NCBI RefSeq assembly: GCF_014852685.1
Contig: NZ_JACZDF010000002.1
Coordinates: forward strand, 558,001-622,000
Direction of reading: 5' to 3'
DNA from: Flavimobilis rhizosphaerae
GTDB taxonomy: Bacteria; Actinomycetota; Actinomycetes; Actinomycetales; Cellulomonadaceae
DNA length: 64,000 nt
This document shows, piece by piece, positions 7,493 through 17,245 of the stretch (positions are counted from its first letter, which is position 1; each line of letters opens with the position of its first letter). A program made the translations under genes and the position numbers. The notes below the pieces were generated by a model that made no database searches, was not told where the DNA came from, and saw only the letters and a program-made list of their open reading frames with translations.

Positions 7493-9247
7493 TCAGAGGC
7501 CGAGCAGCTCCCGCAGCTCGCTCGTGACGATCTCGAGGTGCGCGTGCGCCTCGATCCGCGCCCGCGAGATCGCCTCGTACGACGCGTCGGACTCGACCGG
7601 GAACACCGCCTCGAGGTAGCACTTCACCTTGGGCTCCGTGCCCGACGGACGCACGACGACGCGCGTCGAGTCCGCGGCGAGGAGGCGCAGACCGTCGGTC
7701 GGCGGCAGCCCGTCGAGACCCTCGGAAAGATCTTCGACCTTGACGACGGGCGACCCCGCGAGCGTCGCCGGAGGAGCCGAGCGCAGCCGCTCCATCGTCA
7801 CCGGGATGAGCGAGAGGTCGCTGAAGCGCCCCGAGAGCTGGGACGACAGGTGCAGGCCGTGCTCGCGCGCAAGATCGTCGAGCAGGTCGAGCAGCGTACG
7901 CCCCTCGGCCTTGAGCCGGTCGGCCAGCTGCACGAGCACGAGCGCCGCCGAGATCCCGTCCTTGTCACGGACCTGGCCAGGGTCGACGCAGTAACCGAGC
8001 GCCTCCTCGTAGCCGAAGACAAGCCCCTCGGCACGCGAGATCCACTTGAAGCCCGTGAGCGTCGACGCGTACGCGAAGCCGTGCTTGGCCGCGATCCGAC
8101 CGAGCAGACGCGACGAGACGATCGAGTTCGCGAACGTCAGTGCGCTCGGCACGATGCGCAGCCGCGACGCGTTCTCCGCGAGGGCAGCGCCGAGCAACGC
8201 ACCGACCTCGTCCCCGTGGAGCATGCGCCAGCCGTCGGAGTCCTCGTCCGCACGGCGCGGGTCGAGGACCGCCGCCGCGCAACGGTCCGCGTCCGGGTCG
8301 TTCGCGACGACGAGGTCCGCACCCACCTTGCGGGCGAGCTCGATCGCGAGATCGATCGCGCCGGGCTCCTCCGGGTTGGGGAACGCGACCGTCGGGAAGT
8401 CAGGGTCCGGCTCGAGCTGCTGCTCGACGCCGAAGACGTCGCCGTAGCCGGCCCCCGCGAGCGTCGTGAGCGCCGTCTCCGCGCCCACGCCGTGCAACGG
8501 CGTGTAGACGACGCGCAGGTCGCGCGGGTACGTCGCGTCCTCGGGGAACGCGAGGCGCCCGACGGACTCACGGTACGCGAGGTGGATCTCCTCGCCGAGC
8601 GTCTCCCAGCCGTCGTCCGCGCGCGGCACCGACGCGACCGACTCGACCGCGGCGATCTTCGCCGCGATGAGCCCGTCGTACGGCGGCACGATCTGCGCGC
8701 CCTGGCCCGCGTCCGTGACGACCTCGCCGCCGAGGTACACCTTGTAGCCGTTGTCCTGCGGCGGGTTGTGGCTCGCCGTCACCATGACACCCGCGTCCGT
8801 GCCGAGGTGCCGCACCGCGTACGCGAGGACCGGCGTCGGCAGGGCGCGCGGCATGATCTTCGCGTCGACGCCCGCGGCCGTCATGACGGCCGCCGTGTCG
8901 AGCGCGAACGTCCTCGAGTTGTGGCGCGCGTCGTAGCCGATGACGACCGACGGTCGGGCGCCCGCCCGCGCCTCGAGCAGGTACGCCGCAAGGCCGGCCG
9001 CCGCCCGGATGACGACCGCACGGTTCATGCGCGCCGGGCCACCCGCCATCCGCCCGCGCAGGCCGGCCGTGCCGAACTGCAGCAGCCCGCTGAACGCGTC
9101 GGCCAGCTCGGCCGCGAAGACCGCGGCCTCGGCGTCGTCCTGCGACGCCTGCTCGAGGAGCATCTCGAGCTCACCGCGCGTCGCCGCGTCCGGGTCGTCG
9201 TCGATCCACGCCTCGACCTGCGCACGGAGCTCGGCGGAGACAGCCAT
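7493..9247 (-). CDS. Phospho-sugar mutase (phosphoglucomutase/phosphomannomutase, PmmB-like)
   Basis: Alpha-D-phosphohexomutase of 584 residues. The phosphoserine loop is TASHNP (Ser159). The Mg-binding loop is the NDPDADR motif in the middle, the sugar-specificity loop is FGYEEALGYCVD, and the C-terminal phosphate loop is RPSGTEPKVK. Its start overlaps the stop of the purine nucleoside phosphorylase gene (ATGA). That pairing matches the mycobacterial punA-pmmB order and suggests that it isomerises ribose-1-P or deoxyribose-1-P (phosphopentomutase-type activity) as well as hexose phosphates. This substrate assignment is inference from context. Confidence 0.92.
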   Translation of the reverse strand: MAVSAELRAQVEAWIDDDPDAATRGELEMLLEQASQDDAEAAVFAAELADAFSGLLQFGTAGLRGRMAGGPARMNRAVVIRAAAGLAAYLLEARAGARPSVVIGYDARHNSRTFALDTAAVMTAAGVDAKIMPRALPTPVLAYAVRHLGTDAGVMVTASHNPPQDNGYKVYLGGEVVTDAGQGAQIVPPYDGLIAAKIAAVESVASVPRADDGWETLGEEIHLAYRESVGRLAFPEDATYPRDLRVVYTPLHGVGAETALTTLAGAGYGDVFGVEQQLEPDPDFPTVAFPNPEEPGAIDLAIELARKVGADLVVANDPDADRCAAAVLDPRRADEDSDGWRMLHGDEVGALLGAALAENASRLRIVPSALTFANSIVSSRLLGRIAAKHGFAYASTLTGFKWISRAEGLVFGYEEALGYCVDPGQVRDKDGISAALVLVQLADRLKAEGRTLLDLLDDLAREHGLHLSSQLSGRFSDLSLIPVTMERLRSAPPATLAGSPVVKVEDLSEGLDGLPPTDGLRLLAADSTRVVVRPSGTEPKVKCYLEAVFPVESDASYEAISRARIEAHAHLEIVTSELRELLGL

Positions 9248-10074
9248 CAGATCCTCCCGACGATGTTCGCGAGGAGCGCCGAGATGCGCGGACCCGCGGC
9301 CTGACCTGCCTCGATGACCTCCTCGTGGGAGAGGGGCGTCGGCGAGATGCCCGCCGCGAGGTTCGTGACGAGCGAGATGCCGAGCACTTCGAGGCCCGCC
9401 TGACGGGCCGCGATCGCCTCGAGCGTCGTCGACATACCGACGAGCGAGCCACCCATGATGCCAGCCATCCTCACCTCGGCCGGCGTCTCGTAGTGCGGCC
9501 CGCGGAACTGCACGTAGACGCCCTCGTCGAGAGTGCTGTCGACCTCGCGCGCAAGGTCACGCAGGCGCGAGGAGTAGAGGTCCGTGAGGTCGACGAAGTT
9601 CGCGCCCTCGATGGGCGAGGCACCCGTGAGGTTGATGTGGTCCGAGATGAGGACCGGCGTGCCCGGGCCCCATGCGAGGTCGAGCCCGCCGCAGCCGTTC
9701 GTGAGGATGACCGTCGAGCAGCCCGCGGCGGCCGCCGTGCGCATGCCGTGCGCGACGCGACGCACGCCCCTGCCCTCGTAGTAGTGGGTGCGCGAGCCGA
9801 GGACGAGCGCGTGCTTGCCCGTCGCCTCGACGCGGATCGAACGGATCGACGCGCCGTGGCCCGCGACCGCGGGGGCGGTGAAGCCAGGGATCTCCGCCGA
9901 GGGGATCTCGGCGACGGTCTCGCCGAGGAGGTCGGCCGCGCCGCCCCACCCGGAGCCGAGGACGAGCGCGACGTCGTGGCGGGCCACGCCCGTGCGCTCG
10001 GCGATGACTTCTGCGGCGGCCGCCGCGACGTCGAGAGGATCGGTCGTGGGGTCGTCGATCGAGAGAGTCGTCAT
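9247..10074 (-). CDS. punA: Purine nucleoside phosphorylase (trimeric type)
   Basis: Phosphorolysis of inosine, guanosine and deoxy forms to the base and (deoxy)ribose-1-phosphate. The 275 residues carry the trimeric PNP signatures: GSGWG phosphate loop near 41-45, HYYEG, the GPHYETPAEVRM region, GMSTTLEA, and the base-binding Asn in VTNLAAG. It is first in an operon with the phospho-sugar mutase and has a -10 hexamer 6 nt before its ATG. It acts between Add and DeoC in the salvage route also encoded in this window. Confidence 0.95.
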   Translation of the reverse strand: MTTLSIDDPTTDPLDVAAAAAEVIAERTGVARHDVALVLGSGWGGAADLLGETVAEIPSAEIPGFTAPAVAGHGASIRSIRVEATGKHALVLGSRTHYYEGRGVRRVAHGMRTAAAAGCSTVILTNGCGGLDLAWGPGTPVLISDHINLTGASPIEGANFVDLTDLYSSRLRDLAREVDSTLDEGVYVQFRGPHYETPAEVRMAGIMGGSLVGMSTTLEAIAARQAGLEVLGISLVTNLAAGISPTPLSHEEVIEAGQAAGPRISALLANIVGRI

Positions 10075-10080
10075 GCCCCC

Positions 10081-10086
10081 AGGCTA
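10081..10086 (-). promoter_or_regulatory. -10 element (TAGCCT) of the punA-pmm operon
   Basis: Minus-strand hexamer exactly 6 nt before the ATG at 10074, indicating a leaderless operon transcript. Confidence 0.6.
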
Positions 10087-10155
10087 AGCCGTCACCCCTA
10101 CCATCCGGCCTGCTCTTCTCGCACGGGCTCGTCCTCGTGTCCGCATGGTGGCACG

Positions 10156-11613
10156 ATGGTCGCCGTGACAAACGATCAGCAGGACCTCCAGGCCACGACC
10201 GTGACGATCGTCGGCGGCGGTCCCGGCGGCTACGAGGCCGCTCTCGTCGCGCGGCGCCTCGGCGCCGATGTCACGCTCGTCGAACGCCGCGGCCTCGGCG
10301 GCTCCGCCGTCCTCACCGACGTCGTCCCGTCGAAGACGCTCATCGCGACGTCCGACTGGATGACGATCGCCCAGCGAGCGACCGAGCTCGGCATCTCGCT
10401 CGCCCCCGAGGGTGAGGACGCCGAGCCCGGAACCCTCCGCGCCCGCGTCGACCTCGGCCGCGTCAACGCGCGTGTGCGCGAGCTCGCGCTCGCACAGTCG
10501 ACCGACATCCGCACGCGCCTCGAGCGTGAGGGTGTGAGGCTCGTCACCGGCACGGGACGGTTCGTGTCGGCGTCGCGGGTCGAGGTGACGTCCGACGACG
10601 GCACCGTCACGCCGTACGACGCGGACGTCGTCCTCGTCGCCGTCGGTGCGACCCCGCGCGAGCTGCCCGACGCGAAGCCCGACGGTCGGCGCATCTTCAC
10701 GTGGACGCAGCTCTACGAGCTCACCGAGCTGCCCACGCACCTCATCGTCGTCGGCTCGGGCGTCACCGGCGCCGAGTTCGCGGGGGCCTACAACGCGCTC
10801 GGCGTGCCCGTGACGCTCGTCTCCTCGCGCGACCGCGTCCTGCCCGGCGAGGACGCCGACGCCGCGAACCTCATCGAGGAGGTCTTCCGCGACCGCGGCA
10901 TGACCGTGATGTCGCGCTCGCGGGCCGAGTCTGCGCGCGTCGTCGGGTCGGGGGACGACGAGCACGTCGAGGTGACGCTCGCCGATGGGCGCGTCGTCGA
11001 GGGTTCGCACGTGCTCATGGCCGTGGGCTCGATCCCGTCGACCGCGGGCCTCGGCCTCGAGGAGATCGGCGTCAAGCTCTCCGTCTCGGGGCACATCGAG
11101 GTCGATCGCGTCTCGCGCACGTCGGTGCGCGGCGTCTACGCGGCCGGTGATGTCACGGGTGTCCTGCCGCTCGCGTCTGTCGCCGCGCAGCAGGGGCGCA
11201 TCGCGATGTCCCACGCGCTCGGTGACGCCGTCGTGCCGATCCGCCTGCGCACGGTCGCCGCGAACATCTTCACGACGCCCGAGATCGCGACCGTCGGCTA
11301 CTCAGAGGCGGCGCTTCAGGAGCGCGGGTCGAAGTACGCGGTGACGATGCTGCCGCTCGCGCGCAACGCGCGCGCCAAGATGCTCGGCATGCGCCACGGC
11401 TTCGTCAAGCTCATTCACCATCCTGACGCGGGCGTCGTCCTCGGTGGCGTTGTCGTCGCGCCCCGCGCGAGCGAGCTGATCTTCCCCATCACGCTCGCGG
11501 TGCAGCACCGGCTCACGGTCGACGACGTCGCGGAGGCGTTCACCGTCTATCCGTCGCTCTCGGGGTCGATCGCGGAGGTGGCCCGCATGGGCCACCGCCG
11601 CACGCTCGACTGA
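10156..11613 (+). CDS. lpdA: LpdA-like FAD-dependent NAD(P)H:quinone oxidoreductase
   Basis: Flavoprotein of the dihydrolipoamide dehydrogenase fold, 485 residues, with an N-terminal FAD loop (GGGPGG, 20-25), a middle NAD(P)-binding segment (VVGSGVTGAEFAG) and the second FAD motif YAAGDVTG. The usual redox pair CxxxxC is absent: the region reads GLGGSAVLTDVVPSKT. It therefore cannot be a true lipoamide dehydrogenase or disulfide reductase. The mycobacterial homologue LpdA (Rv3303c) also lacks the cysteines and acts on quinones, and it lies near the same purine genes. The start may be the ATG at 10156 or the in-frame GTG at 10165. Confidence 0.88.
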   Translation: MVAVTNDQQDLQATTVTIVGGGPGGYEAALVARRLGADVTLVERRGLGGSAVLTDVVPSKTLIATSDWMTIAQRATELGISLAPEGEDAEPGTLRARVDLGRVNARVRELALAQSTDIRTRLEREGVRLVTGTGRFVSASRVEVTSDDGTVTPYDADVVLVAVGATPRELPDAKPDGRRIFTWTQLYELTELPTHLIVVGSGVTGAEFAGAYNALGVPVTLVSSRDRVLPGEDADAANLIEEVFRDRGMTVMSRSRAESARVVGSGDDEHVEVTLADGRVVEGSHVLMAVGSIPSTAGLGLEEIGVKLSVSGHIEVDRVSRTSVRGVYAAGDVTGVLPLASVAAQQGRIAMSHALGDAVVPIRLRTVAANIFTTPEIATVGYSEAALQERGSKYAVTMLPLARNARAKMLGMRHGFVKLIHHPDAGVVLGGVVVAPRASELIFPITLAVQHRLTVDDVAEAFTVYPSLSGSIAEVARMGHRRTLD

Positions 11614-11625
11614 CCCGCTTCCGGT

Positions 11626-11698
11626 CCGCGAGATAGCGCTCCCCGGGCGAGATAGCGCGCGACGCGCGCTATCTCGCCGCGAGAGCGCTATCTCGCGG
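11626..11698. repeat. Nested palindrome with four copies of a GAGATAGCGC core
   Basis: Between the convergent lpdA and HAD genes. The outer arms 11626-11641 and 11683-11698 are perfect 16-nt inverted repeats. The inner arms 11646-11660 and 11664-11678 are perfect 15-nt inverted repeats around GAC. All four arms share CGAGATAGCGC, so the DNA can form one long cruciform or two alternative hairpins. It probably serves as a bidirectional terminator; the repeated core suggests a duplicated or protein-recognised unit. Confidence 0.8.
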
Positions 11699-11704
11699 TC
11701 TCCG

Positions 11705-12436
11705 TTATGGGCGGGGGGACGGGGGCGGAGACGGGACGAGAGTGGGGGCGAGGAGACTGAGAAGCTCTTCCGGGGATGAGGACACGGCCGACGCCCCTGC
11801 GCGCTCCAGCTCGCCCTCGTCCGCGTAGCCCCACGTCACGCCGATCGTGTCGATGCCGTGCTCGGCCGCGCCCACGACGTCGTGCGAACGGTCGCCGACC
11901 ATGACCGTCGTCGCACCCGCCGTCGCCGGGTCGACGCCCAGCTCAGCAAGCGCGTACCCGATGACGTCCGCCTTCGACGCCCGCACCGGACCGTCCGCGG
12001 GCGCGCCGGCGACCGCTTCCTCGAGCGTCGCGCCGAAGACACCCTCGAGGAACGGGTCGAGCCCGAACCGCTCCGTGAGCTGCCGCGCGTAGACCTGCGG
12101 CTTCGACGTCGCGACCGCGAGACGACGGCCCGACGCCTGCAGCACACCGAGCACCTCAGGGATGCCGGCGAACACCGAGTTCGTCCACATGCCGTGCGGC
12201 ACGAAGTGGGCGCGGTACGTGCGGATCGCCTCGGGGACGTCGGCGGGGGCGAAGCCGTTGCGAGCGAACGACTCGCCGATGGGCGGGCCGACGAAACGAC
12301 GCAGGTCGTCGGCCGTCGGGACGGGCAGGCCGTGGGTCTTGAACGCGTGGACGACCGAGGAGATGATCCCCGGCGCGGAGTCCATGAGCGTGCCGTCGAG
12401 GTCGAGCAAGACGAGGGAACGGTCGGAGAAGGTCAC
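11705..12436 (-). CDS. HAD-superfamily hydrolase, phosphoglycolate phosphatase-like
   Basis: A 243-residue phosphatase with all four HAD motifs: LDLDGTLMDS (nucleophile Asp near residue 10), TSK, the Lys of motif III in RASKADVI, and VGDRSHDV. The cap is the helical C1 type of Gph/PGP enzymes that act on small phosphates such as 2-phosphoglycolate. The GTG at 12436 is preferred because GGGAGA lies about 11 nt upstream; an in-frame ATG at 12475 would add 13 unconserved residues. It follows the 12492 gene closely and may share its transcript. The substrate is unknown. Confidence 0.88.
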   Translation of the reverse strand: MTFSDRSLVLLDLDGTLMDSAPGIISSVVHAFKTHGLPVPTADDLRRFVGPPIGESFARNGFAPADVPEAIRTYRAHFVPHGMWTNSVFAGIPEVLGVLQASGRRLAVATSKPQVYARQLTERFGLDPFLEGVFGATLEEAVAGAPADGPVRASKADVIGYALAELGVDPATAGATTVMVGDRSHDVVGAAEHGIDTIGVTWGYADEGELERAGASAVSSSPEELLSLLAPTLVPSPPPSPRP

Positions 12437-12491
12437 GCGACCAGTGTCTCCCGGGGCGCCGAGGACGACGGTCACGTCCGGCCGGGTCGTC

Positions 12492-12989
12492 TCAGGGAAG
12501 CGTGACCTCGACGTGGATGCGCCCGTCGCCCAGCCGGAGCCCGGCGACGCCGAGCCCGCGCAGGTGCGGTGGCAGGGGAGCGGCCGCGAGCAGCGCGGCA
12601 GTGTCCACGAGGACCTCGAGGCGTGGTCCGTCAGGACGGACGCGCACGGCGTCGCCGCGCACGCCCCGCACGACGAGCGCGTTCCTCAGCGCGTTCTCGA
12701 CGGTGCCGAGGAGCAGGCCGACGAGCCGGTGCGCGGGCAGCGAGCGCGCCGACGCCGTGACGTCGAGGACAGCCACGCCCGACGAGAGGCGCAGGACGCG
12801 CACCGTCACAGTGACGTTCCCGGCGGCACGCGCCGCGAGGCGGGCGGCGGTCGGCAGGTCGGGCAGCTCGCGCGGGTCGACCTCGACGGTGAGCGTGTCG
12901 CCGACGAGTGTGGGCGTGCCGATGCCGGGTGGGAGACCCGCTGGGGCGGCGAGCCGCAGCAGCTCGGGGATCGTCAGCGCGATGTCCAT
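12492..12989 (-). CDS. Hypothetical protein, possible DUF2993-like lipid-binding fold
   Basis: 165 residues with regularly alternating hydrophobic strands, no Cys, no signal peptide and no membrane helix. The alternation of short beta-strands with phrases such as TLTVEVDPREL and RIHVEVTLP resembles small beta-rich domains, but I cannot assign a family. The ATG at 12989 has GAGGGG upstream and begins 14 nt after the stop of the membrane EEP gene, so the two are likely co-transcribed. Confidence 0.68.
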   Translation of the reverse strand: MDIALTIPELLRLAAPAGLPPGIGTPTLVGDTLTVEVDPRELPDLPTAARLAARAAGNVTVTVRVLRLSSGVAVLDVTASARSLPAHRLVGLLLGTVENALRNALVVRGVRGDAVRVRPDGPRLEVLVDTAALLAAAPLPPHLRGLGVAGLRLGDGRIHVEVTLP

Positions 12990-13002
12990 GGCCGGGTTCC
13001 CC

Positions 13003-15081
13003 TCACTCGCTCGCGGTCGCCTCGACGGCGGCAATCTCGAGGTCCGCGAGGATGCCGCGGTGGTCGGAACCGTCGTCTGGCATGACCTGCACCTCGGAGA
13101 ACGTCACGCCGCGGCCGAAGATCCAGTCGATGCGGACCTCAGGGTCCCAGGCCGGGAACGTGAGGTGGGACGGGTCACCAGCGGCGTCCTGCCCCGAGAC
13201 GAAGCCGCGGCTGGTCACGTGGTCGATCTCCGCCCAGCCCGGCTCGGAGTTGAGGTCGCCCGCGATGATCGCGGCGGGGCTCGAGGCGATGTCGGCGGCC
13301 ATGAGGACGTCGAGCTGAGCGAGGCGCGTCGGGGTGTTCTCCTCGCGGTGCTGGAGGTGCGCGCTCGTCACGACGACGGGCACGTCGTCGCCGCTGGGAC
13401 CTGCGACGTGGAGCGTGGCGGTGACGGCCGAGCGCCACTGCGGTCCGTCGCCGTACGGCAGGCGCGTGCGGATGACCTTCTCCTCGGCGCCGAACTCGCC
13501 GTCATCGCCGAGCAGCGCGGGGTCGACGAGAAGGGCGTTGACGAACTGCCGGTCCGCTGCGGGCGCCGCGACTGCACGGAACCCGGTCACGTGCTCGAGG
13601 TACGTGAGCATGTCGGCGCCACCGCCCATGACCCAGCCGCGCGACACCTCCTGGAGCGCGACGACCTGCGCGCCGCTGCCACGGATCGCGTCGGCCATGC
13701 GTCCGAGACCGAGGCCAGGGTCCTGCGTGACGCCGTAGTGGAGGTTCCAGTCGAGGACCCGGACGGTGCCTGGCAGCTTGTCGATCGCCGGAGCGACGGC
13801 AGGGACGCGGGCGTAGAAGGAGACGACACCGACGAGCACGAGCGCGACGACGCCGGAGAGCATCTGCTCCGGCACGACGCGGGGTGCGGTCCGGGCGGCT
13901 GCCTCGGGAAGGTCCGCCGGGGCCGGGGCCGGGGCCGAGGCCGGGACTGGGCCCGAGGCCGGCCGGCGCACGCCGGCCGCGGCCAGGGCGCAGAAGGCCG
14001 CGAGGATGACGAGCTGGTTGGGGAAGCCGAGCGGCACGTCGTAGTCGAGCTGGTAGACGAGGAGCGGCAGGATGAGGCCGAGCCCGACCGCGGTCGCGCT
14101 GCCGGCACGGAGGAGGCCCGCCCGCACGGGTGCGCGCTGCGCGAGCGGCGCCGACCAGGCGACGGCGAGGCCGTACGTCGTGGCGGACCACAGCACCGGT
14201 ATCGCGAGGGTCGCGATCCAGCGGGTGACGTCCGAGACCTGGTCGCCGACGGGCTGCGTCGGGAAGAGCACGAGCACGGCGGCGACCACGAGGGCGACCG
14301 CCATGACGACGGACGCGACCGAGCGTCCCCTGCTGCGAGCGTCGACCGCACCGATCCCGGGAAGCAGGAACCACCCGCCCGCGACGAGGAGCCCGAGCGC
14401 GACGCCGATCCCCGCCGCATCGAAGGGGATGCCGAGCTGGGACGAGAGATAGGCCGGGTTGCCCAGGACCATGATCATCACGGCGAGGTAGGGCCCGAGC
14501 ATCCACGTCCGCCGCGGCGTCGCGGACGGACCGGCGTCGCGGAGCCGCCACGCGCAGCCGAGCGCGGCGCCCGCGACGAGCAGCGTCGGCAGCCAGCCGT
14601 CCAGCCCAGGGCGCCACGGAGCGTCCCACGTCCCGAGCGCGACGCTCACGACGGCAGCGACGCCGACACCGGTCGCGGTCGCGAGAGCCGCGCGGCGTGA
14701 TCCGGCCCGATCACCGTCGCCGTCACCCGCGACGAGGCTCACCGTGAGCGCGAGGACGCTCACCGCGACCGACGCCGCTGCGAGCGTCAGCCAGTACCGG
14801 GGGACGCCGCCAGTCGTCTGGACGGCGATACGTGCGAGCGCGAGCAGCACGACGCCCGCGAGGACCGTCCGGCCCGTGACGGGCCGCAGCCGCGCGACCG
14901 CGAGCGTCACGAGGCCCGGCGCGACGTACGTGCCGAGCGCCGTGAGCGCGACGACGATCACGCCGGCGGAGAACGCGCGGTCGAGCATCGGGCCCGTCGC
15001 GCGCACGAGCTCGACCGTGAGCGCCGTGACGAGCATGAGCAGTGCGGTGCGCGCGAGCGGGCGCGTCGGTGCGTCGACCAT
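13003..15081 (-). CDS. Polytopic membrane protein with C-terminal endonuclease/exonuclease/phosphatase domain
   Basis: 692 residues. The first 380 or so are a run of hydrophobic helices broken by short loops (roughly a dozen passes). A Pro/Ala linker follows (about 378-400) and one more helix. From about residue 443 comes an EEP (DNase I-like) domain. Its catalytic motifs are visible: LDWNLH, ALQEVSRG (metal-binding Glu), SAHLQH, AGDLNSEP (Asp/Asn), IDWIFG and the C-terminal SDHRGI (Asp-His). The domain should face outside the cell. Membrane-EEP fusions act on phosphodiesters or phospholipid head groups; the architecture is also seen in the eukaryotic CWH43/PGAP2IP proteins. The substrate is unknown. 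A -10 hexamer lies 6 nt before the ATG. Confidence 0.85.
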   Translation of the reverse strand: MVDAPTRPLARTALLMLVTALTVELVRATGPMLDRAFSAGVIVVALTALGTYVAPGLVTLAVARLRPVTGRTVLAGVVLLALARIAVQTTGGVPRYWLTLAAASVAVSVLALTVSLVAGDGDGDRAGSRRAALATATGVGVAAVVSVALGTWDAPWRPGLDGWLPTLLVAGAALGCAWRLRDAGPSATPRRTWMLGPYLAVMIMVLGNPAYLSSQLGIPFDAAGIGVALGLLVAGGWFLLPGIGAVDARSRGRSVASVVMAVALVVAAVLVLFPTQPVGDQVSDVTRWIATLAIPVLWSATTYGLAVAWSAPLAQRAPVRAGLLRAGSATAVGLGLILPLLVYQLDYDVPLGFPNQLVILAAFCALAAAGVRRPASGPVPASAPAPAPADLPEAAARTAPRVVPEQMLSGVVALVLVGVVSFYARVPAVAPAIDKLPGTVRVLDWNLHYGVTQDPGLGLGRMADAIRGSGAQVVALQEVSRGWVMGGGADMLTYLEHVTGFRAVAAPAADRQFVNALLVDPALLGDDGEFGAEEKVIRTRLPYGDGPQWRSAVTATLHVAGPSGDDVPVVVTSAHLQHREENTPTRLAQLDVLMAADIASSPAAIIAGDLNSEPGWAEIDHVTSRGFVSGQDAAGDPSHLTFPAWDPEVRIDWIFGRGVTFSEVQVMPDDGSDHRGILADLEIAAVEATASE

Positions 15082-15087
15082 GCCAGG

Positions 15088-15093
15088 AGCCTA
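15088..15093 (-). promoter_or_regulatory. -10 element (TAGGCT) of the membrane EEP gene
   Basis: Minus-strand hexamer 6 nt before the ATG at 15081. It gives the EEP gene, and probably the two genes behind it, a leaderless promoter separate from pgi. Confidence 0.6.
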
Positions 15094-15111
15094 GCGATGG
15101 CCCTCGACATT

Positions 15112-15220
15112 CCCGACTCGTAGGTCTCGAACACCGTCGAACGGTGCTCCAGACTCACGAGCCGGGAGAGGGGAGGACTCGTAGGGCTCCAGCACGCTCG
15201 AACGGTGCTGGAGCCCTACG
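15112..15220. repeat. Two related hairpins in the pgi-EEP gap
   Basis: The first dyad (15112-15137 with 15141-15166, loop CGA) pairs at 21 of 26 positions. The second (15180-15195 with 15205-15220) is a perfect 16-bp stem with a 9-nt loop. Both contain CGAACGGTGCT and a GTAGG edge, so one looks like a diverged copy of the other. They lie downstream of pgi on its strand and probably terminate it. The remaining bases of 15094-15306 hold no gene. Confidence 0.65.
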
Positions 15221-15306
15221 GGTCGCACTGGAGGGGGCTAGTCGTCCGGGGCGACGACGCGTCGAGGGTGGTGGGAGAGGGAGGGGCCGCGGACGCGGCC
15301 TCCTCG

Positions 15307-16989
<1,683 letters not shown>

Positions 16990-17153
16990 GAGACTCCTCG
17001 TTTCAGTCGAAACTTGTCGGTTCCACGGTACGACCCGGCTGCGGGGTGTTGCTGGGACTTCTCGAACAGTGGCCGACGGCTACCGTCACTGAACCGTGAT
17101 GTAGCGCTTCAGTTCCGATGGCAAGTTGTGACGCGCGCTGGGTGGGCACTCGG

Positions 17154-17182
17154 TTCACAATCGCCCCAGAAGTCGCTACTCT
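17154..17182 (+). promoter_or_regulatory. Promoter of the mannanase gene (TTCACA-N17-TACTCT)
   Basis: A -35-like TTCACA at 17154-17159 and a -10 TACTCT at 17177-17182 are separated by the ideal 17 nt. Transcription would start near 17189 and leave a leader of about 57 nt that carries AAAGGAG, 5 nt before the ATG. This is the best two-box promoter in the window and contrasts with the leaderless genes. No LacI-type operator could be assigned with confidence. Confidence 0.6.
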
Positions 17183-17245
17183 TTCGCTAATCCCGTCGCA
17201 CTGCCGCGCCGGGTGGCGATGCTTAAGCGTTTCAAAGGAGAACGT

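Noticed and set aside
16990-17153. LacI-type catabolite operator in the pgi-mannanase gap
   Set aside because: A few short dyads such as TTTC-N4-GAAA are present, but none matches a known operator well enough to report.
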